DNA from: Bacteroidota bacterium
Lineage (GTDB): Bacteria > Bacteroidota > Bacteroidia > Bacteroidales > B18-G4
Direction of reading: 5' to 3'
DNA: 6,281 bases
Assembly (NCBI GenBank): GCA_003648575.1
Contig: QMPN01000177.1
Coordinates: 1-6,281, forward strand
Numbering within the stretch: position 1 is the first letter of the stretch; each line of letters starts with the position of its first letter. A model generated the notes under the pieces. That model was given only the letters and a program-made list of their open reading frames with translations. It was not told the origin of the DNA and searched no databases. Shown here piece after piece: positions 4,809 through 6,281 of the stretch. The translations under genes were made by a program, and so were the position numbers.

Positions 4809-6281
4809 TTACTCAAGCACGAAAGCCACCTCCAATACCATCATGGACCTTACCTTTTTGCCTGAATGCCTGGCTGCTTTCCACATCAGGTTGGTAAGTT
4901 TTATAACCCGGATAGCCTCTGTTTCTAAAGCAGGATCGGTACTGCTCACCACCGCTACATCGGTAATGCTCCCGTCTGTATCTATGACAAATTCAATGTA
5001 GACCTTCCCTTCAAGTCCTTCCGCCAGGGCATCGAGAGGATATATAATGTTCTCCCTGATGAATGCCTCAAGCCCATCTTTGCTTCCCTTGAACTCGGCC
5101 ATCTGCTCCACCAGAACAAATACTTCATCCGGTTTCTCCTCTACCGAGACATCATCTAAAGAAAGGCTGATTTCTTCGCAATCCAGGGTACGCCCAGATC
5201 CGCCACCCGGCATGTATTTTCTTCCCGAGTGGGATTTTTGCATGGTACCTGGCACACCCCCGACAGCATAATTACTCACTCCCTCAGGAAGAGGCAGTGG
5301 CTGACTAACTGTAGTATACGTGCCATCATCATTGCGGACAAGCTTATCGATGGCCACAAAGGATGTATATTGTGTAAGCAGGTTATACTTGAGGCCCAGA
5401 CCGGTGATCTCTTCTTCCAGCTCATTGGTATACATGTTGAGAGAAGCATAATCATCCAGTATCTTGATCTTTTCCCTGGCCCAGAGGTATGTCAGCGCAG
5501 CATTTCTTTCATCCACGGCAGCATCATTTACGGCGAGGAGCTTTGTATAATCTCCTTCACCGGATGTGCCTGTGATCTTAATGCTTCCCTTAGCATTACC
5601 TCTATACTTTCCGAATATGATCAGCGGACGCTCAGCAAATACATCTGCCATGGAAAGTGGTTCCACATCGTATGCCTCAAAACCTTCATACGCAATATTT
5701 ATGTTGGTCAGCACAGGTTGCTGGATATACTTCCTGAACTTCTCTGCAATGGCTGTAGCCTGTTCGTCATTGGTCACCACGAAAGGAGTGCCCATGCCCG
5801 CATGTGCCATACCTTCGATCAGATTGCGGTTTACACCGGAACCAATCCCGAAGGGGAAAAAGCTGGCTGTCCCCAGGTTGTTCCTGATCAGGTCGAAAGC
5901 CTCTTTCTCCACAGAGACATATCCATCGGTGAGGATCACGAAACTCCTGGTGTATTCCTTCGTGCCATTAAATTTTGTGCTCTGCTCCATCCTCTCAAGA
6001 GACAATGCCCTGCGAAGCGCCGGCAGCAGTTCGGTGCCACCACCACCATGCTGCTTGTCGATGAAGGTGATACCCTTATTAATATTGCTTTCTGTGGCCG
6101 CAACGGAACGCTCCGAAAAAAGACTGGAGCCTCCTGAGAAAAGCAGAATGTTAAAGCAATCTGTAGGCTTAAGCTCTGACAGCAGCTTTCTCATCATCTC
6201 CTTTGAAACATCGAGCGGATAGCCCCACATGGATCCTGAAATATCTACGATAAAGACGTATTCCCTTGCCGGGATCTGATG
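4809..6281 (-). CDS. VIT-type von Willebrand factor A protein with C-terminal TonB-like domain (5' partial)
   Basis: The frame is open to the window edge, so the start and N-terminal part are missing; 490 residues are visible. Residues 8-18 (YVFIVDISGSM) carry the MIDAS motif DxSxS, with Thr83 (GGTEL) and Asp119 (LTDGY) as the further metal-site residues, so the vWA domain is probably an intact divalent-metal ligand-binding module. Residues about 185-340 resemble the post-vWA part of bacterial inter-alpha-trypsin-inhibitor-like proteins: LTYLWAREKI, LEEEITGLGLKYNLLTQYTS and VSQPLPLPEGVSNYAVGG. Such proteins usually have an N-terminal VIT domain and signal peptide, which would lie outside the window. 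A Gly-rich linker (about 340-365) leads to a TonB C-terminal-like domain (about 387-490: FVLVEQMAEF, then GLEGKVYIEFVIDTDGSITDV). Its usual W-x-P-G core is altered (LMWKAARHSGKKV). Probably acts in the cell envelope; ligand and partner are unknown. An internal ATG at 6230 lies inside the MIDAS motif and is not the true start. Confidence 0.85.
   Translation of the reverse strand, partial: HQIPAREYVFIVDISGSMWGYPLDVSKEMMRKLLSELKPTDCFNILLFSGGSSLFSERSVAATESNINKGITFIDKQHGGGGTELLPALRRALSLERMEQSTKFNGTKEYTRSFVILTDGYVSVEKEAFDLIRNNLGTASFFPFGIGSGVNRNLIEGMAHAGMGTPFVVTNDEQATAIAEKFRKYIQQPVLTNINIAYEGFEAYDVEPLSMADVFAERPLIIFGKYRGNAKGSIKITGTSGEGDYTKLLAVNDAAVDERNAALTYLWAREKIKILDDYASLNMYTNELEEEITGLGLKYNLLTQYTSFVAIDKLVRNDDGTYTTVSQPLPLPEGVSNYAVGGVPGTMQKSHSGRKYMPGGGSGRTLDCEEISLSLDDVSVEEKPDEVFVLVEQMAEFKGSKDGLEAFIRENIIYPLDALAEGLEGKVYIEFVIDTDGSITDVAVVSSTDPALETEAIRVIKLTNLMWKAARHSGKKVRSMMVLEVAFVLE

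Noticed and set aside
5229..6137. A 302-codon open frame on the plus strand opposite the vWA gene
   Set aside because: It lies entirely antisense to a gene with clear domain motifs, has low-complexity Cys/His/Ile-rich composition, no recognisable motif and no promoter or terminator of its own. It is a shadow frame.
5566..6222. A 218-codon plus-strand frame opposite the vWA gene
   Set aside because: It overlaps another antisense frame and the real gene, is Ser/Pro-rich and has no motif.
6228..6230. ATG at 6230 as the start of the vWA gene
   Set aside because: The frame continues upstream to the window edge and encodes the conserved MIDAS residues (VDISGS) just before this Met, so it is internal.

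Overview
The window reads as a stretch of a Bacteroidota chromosome, probably an anaerobic or fermentative Bacteroidales-like lineage. The supporting signs are a -33/-7 promoter of the TTTG / TAnnTTTG type, starts with little or no Shine-Dalgarno sequence, a TonB C-terminal domain with the Bacteroidota-style 'VEQMxEF' lead-in, and a methylmalonyl-CoA decarboxylase gene set of the kind used in succinate-to-propionate fermentation. The taxonomic call is inference from these features only. All seven genes lie on the minus strand, so transcription runs from high to low coordinates.

Layout in transcription order: (1) 6281-4809, a von Willebrand factor A protein of the VIT/inter-alpha-trypsin-inhibitor type with a TonB-like C-terminal domain; its 5' end is cut by the window edge. 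(2) 4782-4740, an intrinsic terminator whose U-tract runs into the -33 box of the next promoter (4742-4714). (3) 4684-539, a tight five-gene operon: methylmalonyl-CoA epimerase, carboxyltransferase (alpha) subunit, small OadG-like membrane subunit, biotin carrier protein, and the OadB-type Na+-translocating beta subunit. (4) 493-68, a small four-helix membrane protein resembling the small multidrug export (DedA/VTT-like) family. (5) 67-1, an AT-rich flank with a 7-bp tandem repeat (TTGAAGT on the coding strand) that overlaps the stop codon of the last gene.

How the genes work together: the epimerase interconverts (R)- and (S)-methylmalonyl-CoA. The carboxyltransferase subunit moves the carboxyl group from (S)-methylmalonyl-CoA to biotin on the carrier protein, releasing propionyl-CoA. 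The OadB subunit decarboxylates carboxybiotin in the membrane and couples this to Na+ export, while the OadG-like subunit holds the complex together. No biotin carboxylase gene is present here, which favours a decarboxylase Na+ pump over an ATP-dependent propionyl-CoA carboxylase, though the carboxylase subunit could be encoded elsewhere.

I see no mobile element, CRISPR array, RNA gene or clearly new system. The points most worth a second look are the vWA-TonB_C fusion with an eroded TonB core motif, the fused terminator/promoter, the N-terminal extension and internal insertion of the OadB subunit, and the heptamer array at the gene end.
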